Positions 24,633-32,679 of a DNA stretch of 42,166 bases are shown here, piece after piece. This DNA comes from Chloroflexota bacterium (GTDB lineage Bacteria; Chloroflexota; Anaerolineae; Ardenticatenales; JAADHH01). The position numbers were made by a program, and so were the translations under genes. Each line of letters starts with the position of its first letter. The first letter of the stretch is position 1. The DNA is taken from positions 1-42,166 of the forward strand of contig JAADHH010000023.1 of assembly GCA_013151955.1 (NCBI GenBank), read 5' to 3'. The notes below the pieces were generated by a model. The model did no database searches. It was given only the letters and a program-made list of their open reading frames with translations, and was not told the origin of the DNA.

Positions 24633-24840
24633 AAGTATGCGTCAAAGTTTCGCGTTTTGGGTTGGTCAAGGGCCGGCCTGGACGCGACGGAATGAGGATT
24701 CCGTCGCTACGGTCAGACGTAGCCCTGGAATCCCCATTCCAGGGCGATGGAACGTAGGGGCGATCCCTTGCGGTCGCCCTGGGCGGGTCTTGCACACGCC
24801 CCCCTACCGCTACCCCAACGCAAAAAAATGACGCACACCC
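24633..24840. repeat. Family C inverted-repeat element, copy 2 (about 208 bp)
   Basis: Closely matches copy 1 (4198-4406) over its length, including GACGCGACGGAAT, ATTCCGTCGCTACGGTC, GCGATCCCTTGCGGTCGC and CAAAAAAATGACG. The TIRs are degenerate here (TGCGTCA at 24638-24644, TGACGCACACCC at 24829-24840). It again separates two divergent promoters, tmk on the left and a glycosyltransferase on the right. Confidence 0.85.
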
Positions 24841-24855
24841 GGCAGGATTGCTCTG

Positions 24856-24885
24856 TTGGACAAATCTTGAGCAACCGGTTATAAT
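24856..24885 (+). promoter_or_regulatory. Promoter of the GT4 pair
   Basis: TTGGAC (24856-24861), 18-bp spacer, TATAAT (24880-24885); TGGACA with 17 bp is an equal reading. The -10 lies 51 bp from TGACG of the element's right end. Confidence 0.78.
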
Positions 24886-24931
24886 AGGGACACTCATTCT
24901 CGTATCTTGTCAGGAGAGTTAAACACAGCGA

Positions 24932-26059
24932 ATGCGAATAGGCATTGATGCCAGGATCGTCTTCTATCGCCAAGCAGGGATCGCGAATTATGTGGTCCAT
25001 CTCATCGAAGCCCTGGCTCAAATCAATCGTCAAGATGAATTTGTCCTCCTGCAAAGTCGCAAAGATCGCCTAAACATCACCGACCAACCCAACTTTGTTC
25101 GGCGTTCCTTATGGACACCCAGCCACCACCGCTTCGAACAGCGGACTCTGCCCCTTGAGGTCTGGCCGCTGCGTCTTGACGTGCTTCACTCACCCGATTT
25201 CATTCCCCCCATGCGCAGTCCAGTTCCCAAGTTGATCACAGTACACGATTTGGCCTTCATTCGCTTTCCCCGATTTCTTACGGAGGATAGCGCTCGCTAT
25301 TATGGCCAAATTGATGACGCCGTGACCTATGCAGACCACATCGTGGCCGTCTCGGAAAGCACCAAGAAAGACATCGTGGAACTGCTGGGCGTGCCGGCCG
25401 GCAAGATCACCGTGATCTACGAAGCGGCACATCCAATTTACAGGCCAATCAAAGACCCGCAAGCGCTGGTCCCCATGCGCAAGAAATACGAGCTGCCCGA
25501 AAACTACATACTGTTCGTCAGTACGATTGAACCTCGGAAGAACCTTTCCACCTTGTTGCACGCCTTTCGACAATTGATAGATGAATACGCCGATGACAAC
25601 CCGATGTTGGTGGTGGTCGGGGCAAAGGGGTGGCTATTCGAGGATACCTTCCAGGTGATAGACAATCTCGGCCTGCAAAACAACGTGCGCTTCTTGGGAC
25701 GTGTCCCTTTGCACGATTTGCCCTACCTGTACAATGGAGCCTCCGTACACGTACACCCTTCTTTCTACGAAGGCTTTGGCCTGACACCCTTGGAAGCGAT
25801 GGCTTGCGGCACACCGACCATCGTCTCGAATGTATCCTCGCTGCCAGAGGTGGTCGGGGATGCCGGTCTCATCGTCGCCCCCACAGACGTGGAAGGGTGG
25901 GTGATGGCGATGTGGAAAGTTATCTCGCGCCCAGCTTTTCGCAGTGAACTGCGCACCAAGGGATTGAAACGCGCCACTTTGTTCTCGTGGCAAAAGGCCG
26001 CACAATATCACCTGGAACTGTATGATCGCTTGAGCCGCAACGCAAAAAACGTCCCGTGA
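24932..26059 (+). CDS. GT4-family glycosyltransferase (mannosyl/rhamnosyl type)
   Basis: 375 aa, complete GT-B enzyme. N-terminal MRIGIDARIVFYRQAGIANYV and VHDLAF are typical of the WbaZ/MtfB branch; the C-terminal half has STIEPRKNLSTLL, GRVPLHDLPYLYNGA and the donor motif E-x7-E in YEGFGLTPLEAMACGTP. Likely builds a surface polysaccharide; the sugar cannot be told. GGAG lies 15 nt before the ATG, a rather long spacing. The next glycosyltransferase overlaps it by 4 nt, indicating translational coupling. Confidence 0.92.
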   Translation: MRIGIDARIVFYRQAGIANYVVHLIEALAQINRQDEFVLLQSRKDRLNITDQPNFVRRSLWTPSHHRFEQRTLPLEVWPLRLDVLHSPDFIPPMRSPVPKLITVHDLAFIRFPRFLTEDSARYYGQIDDAVTYADHIVAVSESTKKDIVELLGVPAGKITVIYEAAHPIYRPIKDPQALVPMRKKYELPENYILFVSTIEPRKNLSTLLHAFRQLIDEYADDNPMLVVVGAKGWLFEDTFQVIDNLGLQNNVRFLGRVPLHDLPYLYNGASVHVHPSFYEGFGLTPLEAMACGTPTIVSNVSSLPEVVGDAGLIVAPTDVEGWVMAMWKVISRPAFRSELRTKGLKRATLFSWQKAAQYHLELYDRLSRNAKNVP

Positions 26060-27276
26060 AAGTACTTTTTCTCACGCCGCAATACCCTTTCCCTCCGCAC
26101 CAAGGCACGACCATTCGCAATCTCCACCTCCTCCGCTACCTGGCCGCGCATCACGACGTGCATCTGTTGACCTTTGCTTCCCCTTTGGCCGGCCCACCCC
26201 AGACCGCTGATGACCCCCTGCCCGATCTTTGCCGTGACATCACTCGCCTGCCACACCCACGCCCCCGCGCCTTGACCCACCGCGCACTGGCGACATTTTC
26301 CTCCCCCTTGCCCGATATGGCGCTGCGGCTGGAGTCGGCCATCATGCACAGGCAAGTGGCGCACCTCGTCCGTGCCGGAGACTTCGATGTTGTGCAGATC
26401 GAGGGAATCGAAATGGCCCCTTTTGGCCTGGACGTGGCCCGGCAGAGGTCAACACGCCGGCCCCTCCTGGTCTTCGACGATCACAACGCCGAATATGTGC
26501 TGCAACGCTCGGCATACCAGACGGACCGCCGCAAACCGCGACGCTGGGTGGGGGCAGCATACTCCTGGATACAATGGAAAAAATTGCAACGGTACGAGGC
26601 TCGTTGTTGCCAGACATTCGACCGGACCGTGGCCGTATCCGATGCAGACGCGACGGCCCTCCGCGCACTCCTTCCGGAGTTGCCGGTAACTGTACTCCCC
26701 AACGGGGTGGATACCGAAACCTTTTGTCCTCTTCCCTCGCCGGAGCGCCCTGAACCATTGCTGGTCTTTACCGGCAAGATGGATTTTCGCCCGAACGTCG
26801 ATGCCATGCTCTGGTTCAGGAACCAGATTCTGCCGCGCATTCTGCACCAGGTTCCAGAAGCGCGTTTGAACATTGTGGGGCAGTCTCCGCACAAGCAGCT
26901 CCGGCACCTTGCGGATGATCCCCGGCTGGCCATCACCGGCTACGTACCCGATGTGCGGCCCTACATTGCGGCAGCCGCAATCTTCGTTGTGCCGCTGCGT
27001 ATGGGGGGAGGGACGCGCCTGAAGGTACTGGAAGCGATGGCCATGGGCAAAGCCATTGTGAGCACGCCGCTGGGATGCGAAGGACTGGAGGTAACCCCCG
27101 GGAAGCACGTACTGCTCGCCGAGGCGCCGGCCGATTTCGCCGACCAGATCATTGCGCTGCTCAACGACCCCGCCCGCGCGCGGTCGTTGGGGCAGCAGGC
27201 CCGTGATCTGGCCGAGTCGCGCTATTCGTGGAGGCATCTCACGCCGGCCCTCGAAGAGGTGATACATGGTGCGTGA
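26056..27276 (+). CDS. GT4-family glycosyltransferase
   Basis: 406 aa. Begins VLFLTPQYPFPPHQGTTIRN, a glycine-loop start common in sugar transferases of exopolysaccharide clusters; FDDHNAEYVLQRS is typical of the same subgroup. C-terminal donor domain with FTGKMDFRPNVDAMLWF and PLRMGGGTRLKVLEAMAMGKAIVST. The first Glu of the usual E-x7-E is replaced by the GGGTRLKVLEA pattern usual for this branch. GTG start in a GTGA overlap with the previous gene. Confidence 0.92.
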   Translation: MKVLFLTPQYPFPPHQGTTIRNLHLLRYLAAHHDVHLLTFASPLAGPPQTADDPLPDLCRDITRLPHPRPRALTHRALATFSSPLPDMALRLESAIMHRQVAHLVRAGDFDVVQIEGIEMAPFGLDVARQRSTRRPLLVFDDHNAEYVLQRSAYQTDRRKPRRWVGAAYSWIQWKKLQRYEARCCQTFDRTVAVSDADATALRALLPELPVTVLPNGVDTETFCPLPSPERPEPLLVFTGKMDFRPNVDAMLWFRNQILPRILHQVPEARLNIVGQSPHKQLRHLADDPRLAITGYVPDVRPYIAAAAIFVVPLRMGGGTRLKVLEAMAMGKAIVSTPLGCEGLEVTPGKHVLLAEAPADFADQIIALLNDPARARSLGQQARDLAESRYSWRHLTPALEEVIHGA

Positions 27277-27338
27277 GCGGCTGGTCTGCGTTGCGGGTTA
27301 GGGGGGCCTGGCTGAAATCCTTGACACCCCAAATTCGC

Positions 27339-27459
27339 ATCTTCTCAATAACCTGGGGAACGCCCCCCGGCCCCCAATTCTGGGGGAGCACATTCCCCCC
27401 AAAGTTGGGGGGTTAGGGGGGCGCGACATATTCTGCTCACCCCGAATTATTGAGAAGAT
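27339..27459. mobile_element. 121-bp inverted-repeat element with C/G core
   Basis: TIRs ATCTTCTCAATAA (27339-27351) and TTATTGAGAAGAT (27447-27459), perfect over 13 bp and continuing with mismatches. The core (GGCCCCCAATTCTGGGGGAG, CCCCCCAAAGTTGGGGGG) matches that of the MITE at 15823-15951 although the TIRs differ. No target duplication found. The rest of 27277-27525 has no recognised gene. Confidence 0.7.
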
Positions 27460-27525
27460 ACAAAATCTGTGTCCTACAAAAACAAACATAAGAACTTTGA
27501 AAAGCCTACCCCGGCCTGCCGCCCC

Positions 27526-27554
27526 TTGACAAGTTCGCCATTGCCAAGTAGAAT
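27526..27554 (+). promoter_or_regulatory. menC promoter
   Basis: TTGACA (27526-27531), 17-bp spacer, TAGAAT (27549-27554). CTTTGA lies 51 bp upstream of the -10, as at the ilvB and tmk promoters next to family C elements. Confidence 0.87.
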
Positions 27555-27561
27555 GGTCCGT

Positions 27562-27616
27562 GTGCCGATAACCGCATCGGCACGATGATCGCTGGCTCTG
27601 CCATCCGGGGCAAGCC
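27562..27616 (+). promoter_or_regulatory. Two-hairpin 5' leader of menC
   Basis: GTGCCGAT/ATCGGCAC forms an 8-bp stem right at the predicted transcript start (27562-27583). GGCT-C-TGCC pairs with GGCAAGCC (27594-27616). AGGAG of the RBS follows at 27628. It does not match any riboswitch class I know. The 5' hairpin may simply stabilise the mRNA. Confidence 0.5.
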
Positions 27617-27643
27617 AACCGAACTAGCAGGAGATTCCGAATT

Positions 27644-28762
27644 ATGAAAATTGATCGCGTTGAACTACGCAAAATCCGCATGGAGCTTGTTCATCCCTTT
27701 GAGACAAGTTTCGCCCGCGAGGTCGCTCGTGATGCTATGATCGTGACCGTATTCGCCGAAGGGCTGACCGGCTGGGGCGAAACGGCCGCTATGGCCGCCC
27801 CGCTTTTCTCTTACGAAACCGTGGAAACCTGCTGGCACATCCTCCACGACTTTCTGGCCCCGGCCATCGTCGGGCAACGCATTCCCGATGCCGGGAGCCT
27901 TGCCCGTCACACCGATTTTGTGCGCGGTCACCCGATGGCCAAGGCCGGGTTAGAGGCCGCCTTGTGGGATGTGTGGGCCCAGGCTGCCGGCCGCTCGCTT
28001 GCCGATATGTTGGGTGGCGTTCGCGAGCGTATTGACGTTGGCGTAAGCATTGGCATCCAGGCTTCGGTGGACGATCTTTTGCTCAGGATCAATATGTTCC
28101 TCGAAGAGGGATACCGGCGCATCAAGATCAAAATCAAGCCAGGGTGGGACGTGGATGTGGTGCGCACCGTTCGGGCCCACTTCCCCGACATCCGGCTGCA
28201 AGTGGATGCCAACTCGGCATACTCATTGGACGACATCGCCATTTTCCAGGCACTCGATTCCTTCGACCTCTTGCTGATTGAGCAACCGTTGGCGTTCGAC
28301 GACTTTGTGGACCATGCCGAATTGCAACGGCACGTGCAAACACCCATCTGCCTGGACGAGACCATTGCCGGCGTGGCCGATGCACGGGCCGCGCTCGCCC
28401 TGGAAAGCTGCCGGGTGATCAACATCAAGCCCGGACGGGTAGGCGGACTGCGAGCAACACGCCAGATTCACGATTTGTGCCAGACGGCCGGCGTACCGGT
28501 ATGGTGCGGCGGTATGCTGGAAACCGGCATTGGTCGCGCCGCCAACGTGGCCGTCGCCTCCCTGCCGAATTTCACACTTCCCGGGGACCTTTCGGCCAGC
28601 GCCCGCTACTACCACGAAGACTTGGTCGCGCCCCCCTTTGCCCTCAACGATGACGGAACCATGACGGTGCCGACCGGCCCAGGCTTGGGAGTCACGGTAC
28701 GCCAGGACCTGCTCGAAGCTGTCACAGTTCACAAGGAAATCATCACCGGGGATGTCGCTTGA
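27644..28762 (+). CDS. menC: o-Succinylbenzoate synthase / N-acylamino acid racemase
   Basis: 372 aa, enolase superfamily, MLE subgroup. Catalytic lysines in RIKIKIKPG and VINIKPGRVGG; metal ligands in QVDANSAY, LLIEQPLAFDD and ICLDETI. The pattern fits MenC type 2, enzymes that make o-succinylbenzoate for menaquinone and often also racemise N-acylamino acids. No other men gene is in the window, so the racemase role cannot be excluded. RBS AGGAG; own promoter. csoR follows with its own promoter starting 2 nt after the menC stop. Confidence 0.88.
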   Translation: MKIDRVELRKIRMELVHPFETSFAREVARDAMIVTVFAEGLTGWGETAAMAAPLFSYETVETCWHILHDFLAPAIVGQRIPDAGSLARHTDFVRGHPMAKAGLEAALWDVWAQAAGRSLADMLGGVRERIDVGVSIGIQASVDDLLLRINMFLEEGYRRIKIKIKPGWDVDVVRTVRAHFPDIRLQVDANSAYSLDDIAIFQALDSFDLLLIEQPLAFDDFVDHAELQRHVQTPICLDETIAGVADARAALALESCRVINIKPGRVGGLRATRQIHDLCQTAGVPVWCGGMLETGIGRAANVAVASLPNFTLPGDLSASARYYHEDLVAPPFALNDDGTMTVPTGPGLGVTVRQDLLEAVTVHKEIITGDVA

Positions 28763-28763
28763 T

Positions 28764-28815
28764 TTGACCAGCCTTTCGTCTTGTGGTATACTATATTTCC
28801 CCCCTCCCAGGGGGG
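28764..28815 (+). promoter_or_regulatory. csoR promoter with probable CsoR operator
   Basis: TTGACC (28764-28769), 17-bp spacer, TATACT (28787-28792). A palindrome CCCCCC-TCCCA-GGGGGG (28799-28815) covers the predicted start of transcription. G/C-tract palindromes of this kind are the known type of CsoR operator, so copper-relieved autorepression is likely (inference from family knowledge and position). Confidence 0.78.
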
Positions 28816-28848
28816 TGGGGGTAGATGAGAACGTATTGAGGAAGTCGC

Positions 28849-29127
28849 ATGGATGCCCATCAAAAGAAAGAAATGATTACGCGACTAAAGAGTGTCGAGG
28901 GGCATGTTCGCGGAGTCCAACGAATGATGGACGAAGACGCCTATTGCATCGATGTCATCAAACAGGTCATGGCCGTCCAGCGTGCGCTCGACAAGGTCAA
29001 CTCGCTGATTTTGGACAACCATCTGAACACTTGCGTGACCACGGCAATTCGCGGGGATGATCCGAACGACCGCCAACGGGTCATTGGCGAACTTTTGGGG
29101 ATTTTTGAAACTTCGAGAAAAATATAG
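28849..29127 (+). CDS. csoR: CsoR-family copper-sensing repressor
   Basis: 92 aa, all-helical. Cys33, His58 and Cys62 (AYCIDV; LDNHLNTCVTTAI) form the Cys-His-Cys Cu(I) site of true CsoR proteins, rather than the formaldehyde or sulfide variants. Starts RLKSVEGHVRGVQRMMDED, the DNA-binding face typical of the family. GAGGAAG precedes the ATG. It heads a two-gene unit with a copper-chaperone-like gene; no copper ATPase is present in the window. Confidence 0.94.
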   Translation: MDAHQKKEMITRLKSVEGHVRGVQRMMDEDAYCIDVIKQVMAVQRALDKVNSLILDNHLNTCVTTAIRGDDPNDRQRVIGELLGIFETSRKI

Positions 29128-29143
29128 AAAAGGAATGATTCAC

Positions 29144-29353
29144 ATGACGACAAAAACATTTGTTGCTCCGGATATTTCTTGCAACCACTGTGTGATGGCC
29201 ATTCAGCGAGAGCTGGGTGAGCTGGACGGAATACAATCTGTGAACGCGGAAGCAGACACCAAAAAGGTGACGATCACATTCGAGGCACCGGCCAACCTGG
29301 AAAAAATCAGTGCATTGATGAAAGAGATCGGCTACCCTATTTCCAACAACTGA
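29144..29353 (+). CDS. HMA-domain copper chaperone (CopZ-like)
   Basis: 69 aa, one heavy-metal-associated domain. Metal site CNHC (Cys13/Cys16) in DISCNHCVMAIQREL, then the usual beta-alpha-beta pattern with VNAEADTKKVTITFEAP. ATG 29144 has AAAGGA 9 nt upstream; ATG 29135 is also in frame. It starts 16 nt after csoR. It probably carries Cu(I) to an exporter encoded elsewhere. Confidence 0.92.
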   Translation: MTTKTFVAPDISCNHCVMAIQRELGELDGIQSVNAEADTKKVTITFEAPANLEKISALMKEIGYPISNN

Positions 29354-29419
29354 TCCACAGTGGCTTGAACAATTCTGGCAGGTTCAATTTGGCCACTGCT
29401 CCCAAGCTTGCCGGCAGGT

Positions 29420-29632
29420 GCAATAAGAAAGCAGTGCCCATGAGCGGTGGCGCACCACCGCCAAGGACGAAAATTGTGGAGCGTCGAGTGTGAAGACGTG
29501 AAACGTGTTACGTGTTACGTGTTACGCATTACGTTTCACGATTGACATCTGACGACTGGCTACTGACGACTGGCTACTGACTTCTGACGACTGACGACTG
29601 ACGACTGACGACTGGCTTCTGACCCAGACCGT
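29420..29632 (-). repeat. Family A repeat, copy 5, with a tandem GACTGAC tract
   Basis: Inverted family A module (AAAGCAGTGCCCATGAGCGG, CACCACCGCCAAGG, CGAAAATTGTGG, GTGAAGACGTGAAACGTG) running into GTTACGT repeats (29510-29525), then a tract of about 75 bp built from GACTGGCTACT and GACGACT units (29545-29620). No gene in 29354-29832 was recognised. A weak TAAAAT at 29739-29744 could be part of a promoter. Confidence 0.75.
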
Positions 29633-29669
29633 GGGGCGAACAACCATGTTCGCCCCACTTTCTTTGTTT
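29633..29669 (+). terminator. Intrinsic terminator
   Basis: GGGGCGAACA (29633-29642), 4-nt loop, TGTTCGCCCC (29647-29656), then ACTTTCTTTGTTT. A 10-bp perfect stem on the plus strand; probably ends transcription from the csoR unit. Confidence 0.8.
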
Positions 29670-29832
29670 GCGGAGAGGTACGCTGCGAAGCGAGATGCCC
29701 GGAAGGGGGACACATTCGTCTTTTTTCCGCTTCCATGCTAAAATGTAGGGCAATGTTTCGCCAAGTACACAGACTATGTCCAAAACCTTTTGTCATGCAG
29801 CAAGGTCTGCACTCTTGTCAGGTTCCGAAGTT

Positions 29833-30048
29833 ATGAGCGAAGACTACCAACTCGACGATGTTGTACGCTTGCGCAAACCACATCCCTGCGGAGGGTATGA
29901 ATGGCGTATCGTCCGTTTGGGCGCAGATATCGGGATTCGCTGCTCGCGGTGTGGACGGCGAATCCTGCTGCCTCGTCGCGAATTGCGCAAGCGCACCAAA
30001 TCTGTCATTCATAGCGCAGGAGCAGACCAGGAGGAATCTCTCCTTTGA
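29833..30048 (+). CDS. DUF951-family small protein
   Basis: 71 aa. [39 protein letters not shown] matches DUF951, a small protein common in Firmicutes and Chloroflexota. Cys19, Cys37 and Cys40 (PHPCGG and CSRCG) suggest a metal or nucleic-acid-binding knuckle; function unknown. ATG 29833 is chosen because homologues begin just before this core; the frame is open to 29776. The RBS is poor. Its stop overlaps the TTG of the next gene. Confidence 0.85.
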   Translation: MSEDYQLDDVVRLRKPHPCGGYEWRIVRLGADIGIRCSRCGRRILLPRRELRKRTKSVIHSAGADQEESLL

Positions 30049-31502
30049 GCATGACCGATCAACCTGATCCGCCCGGAACCACGAGCGATCGTGGTCGCTT
30101 CTCGGAGGTTTTGAAGAACCGGCCATTCCTTTACCTTTGGATCGCCCAAGTCCTGGCCCAAACAGCGCAGAACGGTATCCACTTCGTCCAACTCGTTCTC
30201 ATCGAAAGGCTGACTCACTCCAGCCAGCATATTGGTCTCATGATCCTGGCATTCAGCTTACCGGCTGTGGCCTTTAGCAGCATAGCGGGCTTGGTAGTGG
30301 ACCGAGTTTCGAAGAAGCGCACCCTCGTTATCATCAACGCCTTGCGGGTACTGACCGCCTTGAGCTACCTGCTCGCCCTGAATGCCCTGAGTGGCGTGTC
30401 CCTGCTGATCTTCATCTACCTGATCACCTTTCTGGCATCTGCTTTCGGCCAATTCTTCGCACCCGCTGAAGTGGCAACCATTCCGATCCTCGTGGACCGC
30501 GAGGACCTGTTGCCCGCCAATTCCCTTTTCAACCTTACCCTCACCGCCTCCCAGGTCGTTGGGCTGATCGTTCTTTTCCCACTGGTCGTTAAACTGGGGG
30601 ATTTTGCCTGGGGCGACGGCATGGGAATCCACATCTCGTTCGCTGTTGTGGCAATTATGTATGTGGCAGCCACCATAATGGTCTCGCGACTGCCGGCCGA
30701 TGTGCCACCACTCAAGAAGCCGGACAGCGGGCAAGCACTAAAACAGGCCTGGTCCGAATTGAAAGAGGGATGGAGATTTGTAAGGACGCGGGCTACAATC
30801 TACGTACCCATGATCCACCTGACGTTGGTCGCCACGCTGGCCATGATCATGGCCATGCTCGCTCCCGGATTTGCCACCCGCGTATTGCACGTCAGTACAG
30901 AGGACGCGATTTACATTTTTACGCCTGTCGGACTGGGCATGTTTGTGGGGACTTTCTTGATTGGTCGCTACGGGGCCCCCTACCGGCGAGAAGTCCTTTC
31001 GAATATTGGGGCCCTGGCGCAGGCTTTCACCCTGGCTGCTTTAGGCTTGGTGGGCTGGATCGGGAGTGGGCGCCTACAATTGATCCCGATCGTCATGGTC
31101 ATATCCACGTTCATCGGGTTTGAGTTTGCCCTCCTCGGCATCCCTGCACAGACCGTTTTGCAAGAGCGCACACCAGAGAAATTGCGCGGACGAGTCTTTG
31201 CGCTGCAATTCTTGCTGACCAATCTTCTGGCCATCCCTCCGATGCTTTTCGTTGGCACGCTCGCCGACTGGATCAGTATTCCCCCCGTGGTGATTCTCGT
31301 TGGTGGTGGAACGCTGTTGGTCGGTCTGTGGTGTGTGTACTATACCTATCGCGTGCCACGTTCCGGTTCCGAAGCGCACGCATCCGCACACCCGATTCCA
31401 GCGGAAATCGCGGCGGCCACGCCGAACCCATTTGGGTTACAAGATGCGCCCGCCAACCCCGGACATCCATCTCGTGAAGCAGGAGATTCATCTCATGGCT
31501 GA
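30045..31502 (+). CDS. MFS transporter (macrolide/enterobactin-exporter type)
   Basis: 485 aa, about 12 membrane helices in two halves (WIAQVLAQTAQNGIHFVQLVLIERL … and … MFVGTFLIGRYGAPY). The cytoplasmic motif DRVSKKRTLVIINALR between helices 2 and 3 and the second-half LRGRVFALQFLLTN fit the MFS_3 efflux group. Substrate unknown. The start may be TTG 30045 (AGGAGG 11 nt upstream) or ATG 30051. The C-terminal 40 residues are hydrophilic and overlap the next gene by 8 nt, suggesting coupled expression. Confidence 0.88.
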   Translation: MSMTDQPDPPGTTSDRGRFSEVLKNRPFLYLWIAQVLAQTAQNGIHFVQLVLIERLTHSSQHIGLMILAFSLPAVAFSSIAGLVVDRVSKKRTLVIINALRVLTALSYLLALNALSGVSLLIFIYLITFLASAFGQFFAPAEVATIPILVDREDLLPANSLFNLTLTASQVVGLIVLFPLVVKLGDFAWGDGMGIHISFAVVAIMYVAATIMVSRLPADVPPLKKPDSGQALKQAWSELKEGWRFVRTRATIYVPMIHLTLVATLAMIMAMLAPGFATRVLHVSTEDAIYIFTPVGLGMFVGTFLIGRYGAPYRREVLSNIGALAQAFTLAALGLVGWIGSGRLQLIPIVMVISTFIGFEFALLGIPAQTVLQERTPEKLRGRVFALQFLLTNLLAIPPMLFVGTLADWISIPPVVILVGGGTLLVGLWCVYYTYRVPRSGSEAHASAHPIPAEIAAATPNPFGLQDAPANPGHPSREAGDSSHG

Positions 31503-32679
31503 CCGGGTGCCACGGATGCTGTTCTTGATGTCCGATACCGGCGGCGGGCATCGTGCAGCGGCTGAAGCGATTTGTCTGGCATTGCCCGATTCTTTCCAAA
31601 GCCAAGCGATGCTGATTGACTTTCTGGCTGAGGGCAGTCGCCCCCCATTCGATCAGATCGGCCGGCTCTATCGCCCCACGGTTGACTATGCTCCCCTCCT
31701 TTGGGCAGCTCTCTTTCGGTTCACCTCTTCGGCGATGGGGCTGCGCGCGTCGCTGGCCCTTCTGGAGCGTGTTTCCGGGCCGGGCATTGCCCGAATCTTG
31801 CGTAATCATCGAGCCGATCTCGTCATCTCGGTTCACCCCCTGACCAACCACATCCCGGCGCAAATCCTCCACCGGATCGTGCCGGAAGTGCCCCTCGTAA
31901 CCGTCGTAACGGACCTGGCAACGGCACACCCCCTCTGGTTCTGTCCGGACGTGGACCATTGCCTCGTCCCCTCCATCGAAGCGCAACGCCGGGCATTGCG
32001 GGCCGGCATTCCGGCGGCAAAAGTCAGGGTGGCCGGCTTGCCCATCAGCCCGGCGTTCACCGGTCTGGCGAAAAAACGGGATCACCTACGACAGGCGCTG
32101 GGACTGTCGCCCGACCGCTACGCCATCCTGATCGTCGGGGGAGGAGAAGGGATGGGGCATCTCGACCGCTTTGCCGCGGCGCTCGACAACTGCGGGTTGC
32201 CCATCCAACTTGTGATCGTGGCCGGAAGAAATGAGCGATTGCAGGCCCGGCTGACCAAGCAGACATGGAACGTCCCCACAATCGTATATGGATTCGTGCA
32301 CAACATGCCGGAGCTGATGACGGCGTGTGACGCCATTATCACCAAAGCGGGACCAGGCACCGTCAGTGAGGCGCTGGCAGCGGGTCTGCCGATCCTGTTC
32401 AGCGGCTATATCCCCGGGCAAGAGGAAGGCAATGTGGCCTATGTCATCGAAGGAGAGGCCGGAGCGATGGCCCCCACTCCCGAACTGGCCGTAGCGCGAC
32501 TGCGTGCGTGGCTGGCGGAATCTCCCCAAACGTTGCTAACCCTGTCTGAGAACGCCCGGCGGCTCGCCCACCCCAGAGCGGCCAAAGAAATCGCACAGAT
32601 ACTGCTCAACATTCAGAATAGAACTGGCGCACCCCCGCAAGGCTTCACAGCCAGAAGGCTTTTTCCGAAGGGATCATGA
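31495..32679 (+). CDS. MGDG synthase/UgtP-like diacylglycerol glycosyltransferase
   Basis: 394 aa, GT28 enzyme. N-terminal MGDG_synth domain: LFLMSDTGGGHRAAAEAI and ISVHPLTNHIPAQIL. C-terminal donor domain: LIVGGGEGMGHLDRF, VYGFVHNMPELMTACDAIITKAGPGTVSEALAAGLP. Such enzymes add glucose or galactose to diacylglycerol, giving membrane glycolipids. ATG 31495 has GGAG 10 nt upstream and overlaps the MFS gene by 8 nt; longer in-frame starts run through that gene. The 3' end overlaps the convergent radA by 6 nt. Confidence 0.9.
   Translation: MADRVPRMLFLMSDTGGGHRAAAEAICLALPDSFQSQAMLIDFLAEGSRPPFDQIGRLYRPTVDYAPLLWAALFRFTSSAMGLRASLALLERVSGPGIARILRNHRADLVISVHPLTNHIPAQILHRIVPEVPLVTVVTDLATAHPLWFCPDVDHCLVPSIEAQRRALRAGIPAAKVRVAGLPISPAFTGLAKKRDHLRQALGLSPDRYAILIVGGGEGMGHLDRFAAALDNCGLPIQLVIVAGRNERLQARLTKQTWNVPTIVYGFVHNMPELMTACDAIITKAGPGTVSEALAAGLPILFSGYIPGQEEGNVAYVIEGEAGAMAPTPELAVARLRAWLAESPQTLLTLSENARRLAHPRAAKEIAQILLNIQNRTGAPPQGFTARRLFPKGS

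Noticed and set aside
27318-27351. TTGACA at 27320 as a promoter
   Set aside because: No acceptable -10 at 16-18 bp (CTCAAT only), and it lies at the edge of a repeat element.
29505-29625. Possible CRISPR-like array
   Set aside because: Units of 7-11 bp repeat without spacers; it is a tandem simple-sequence tract attached to a family A repeat.
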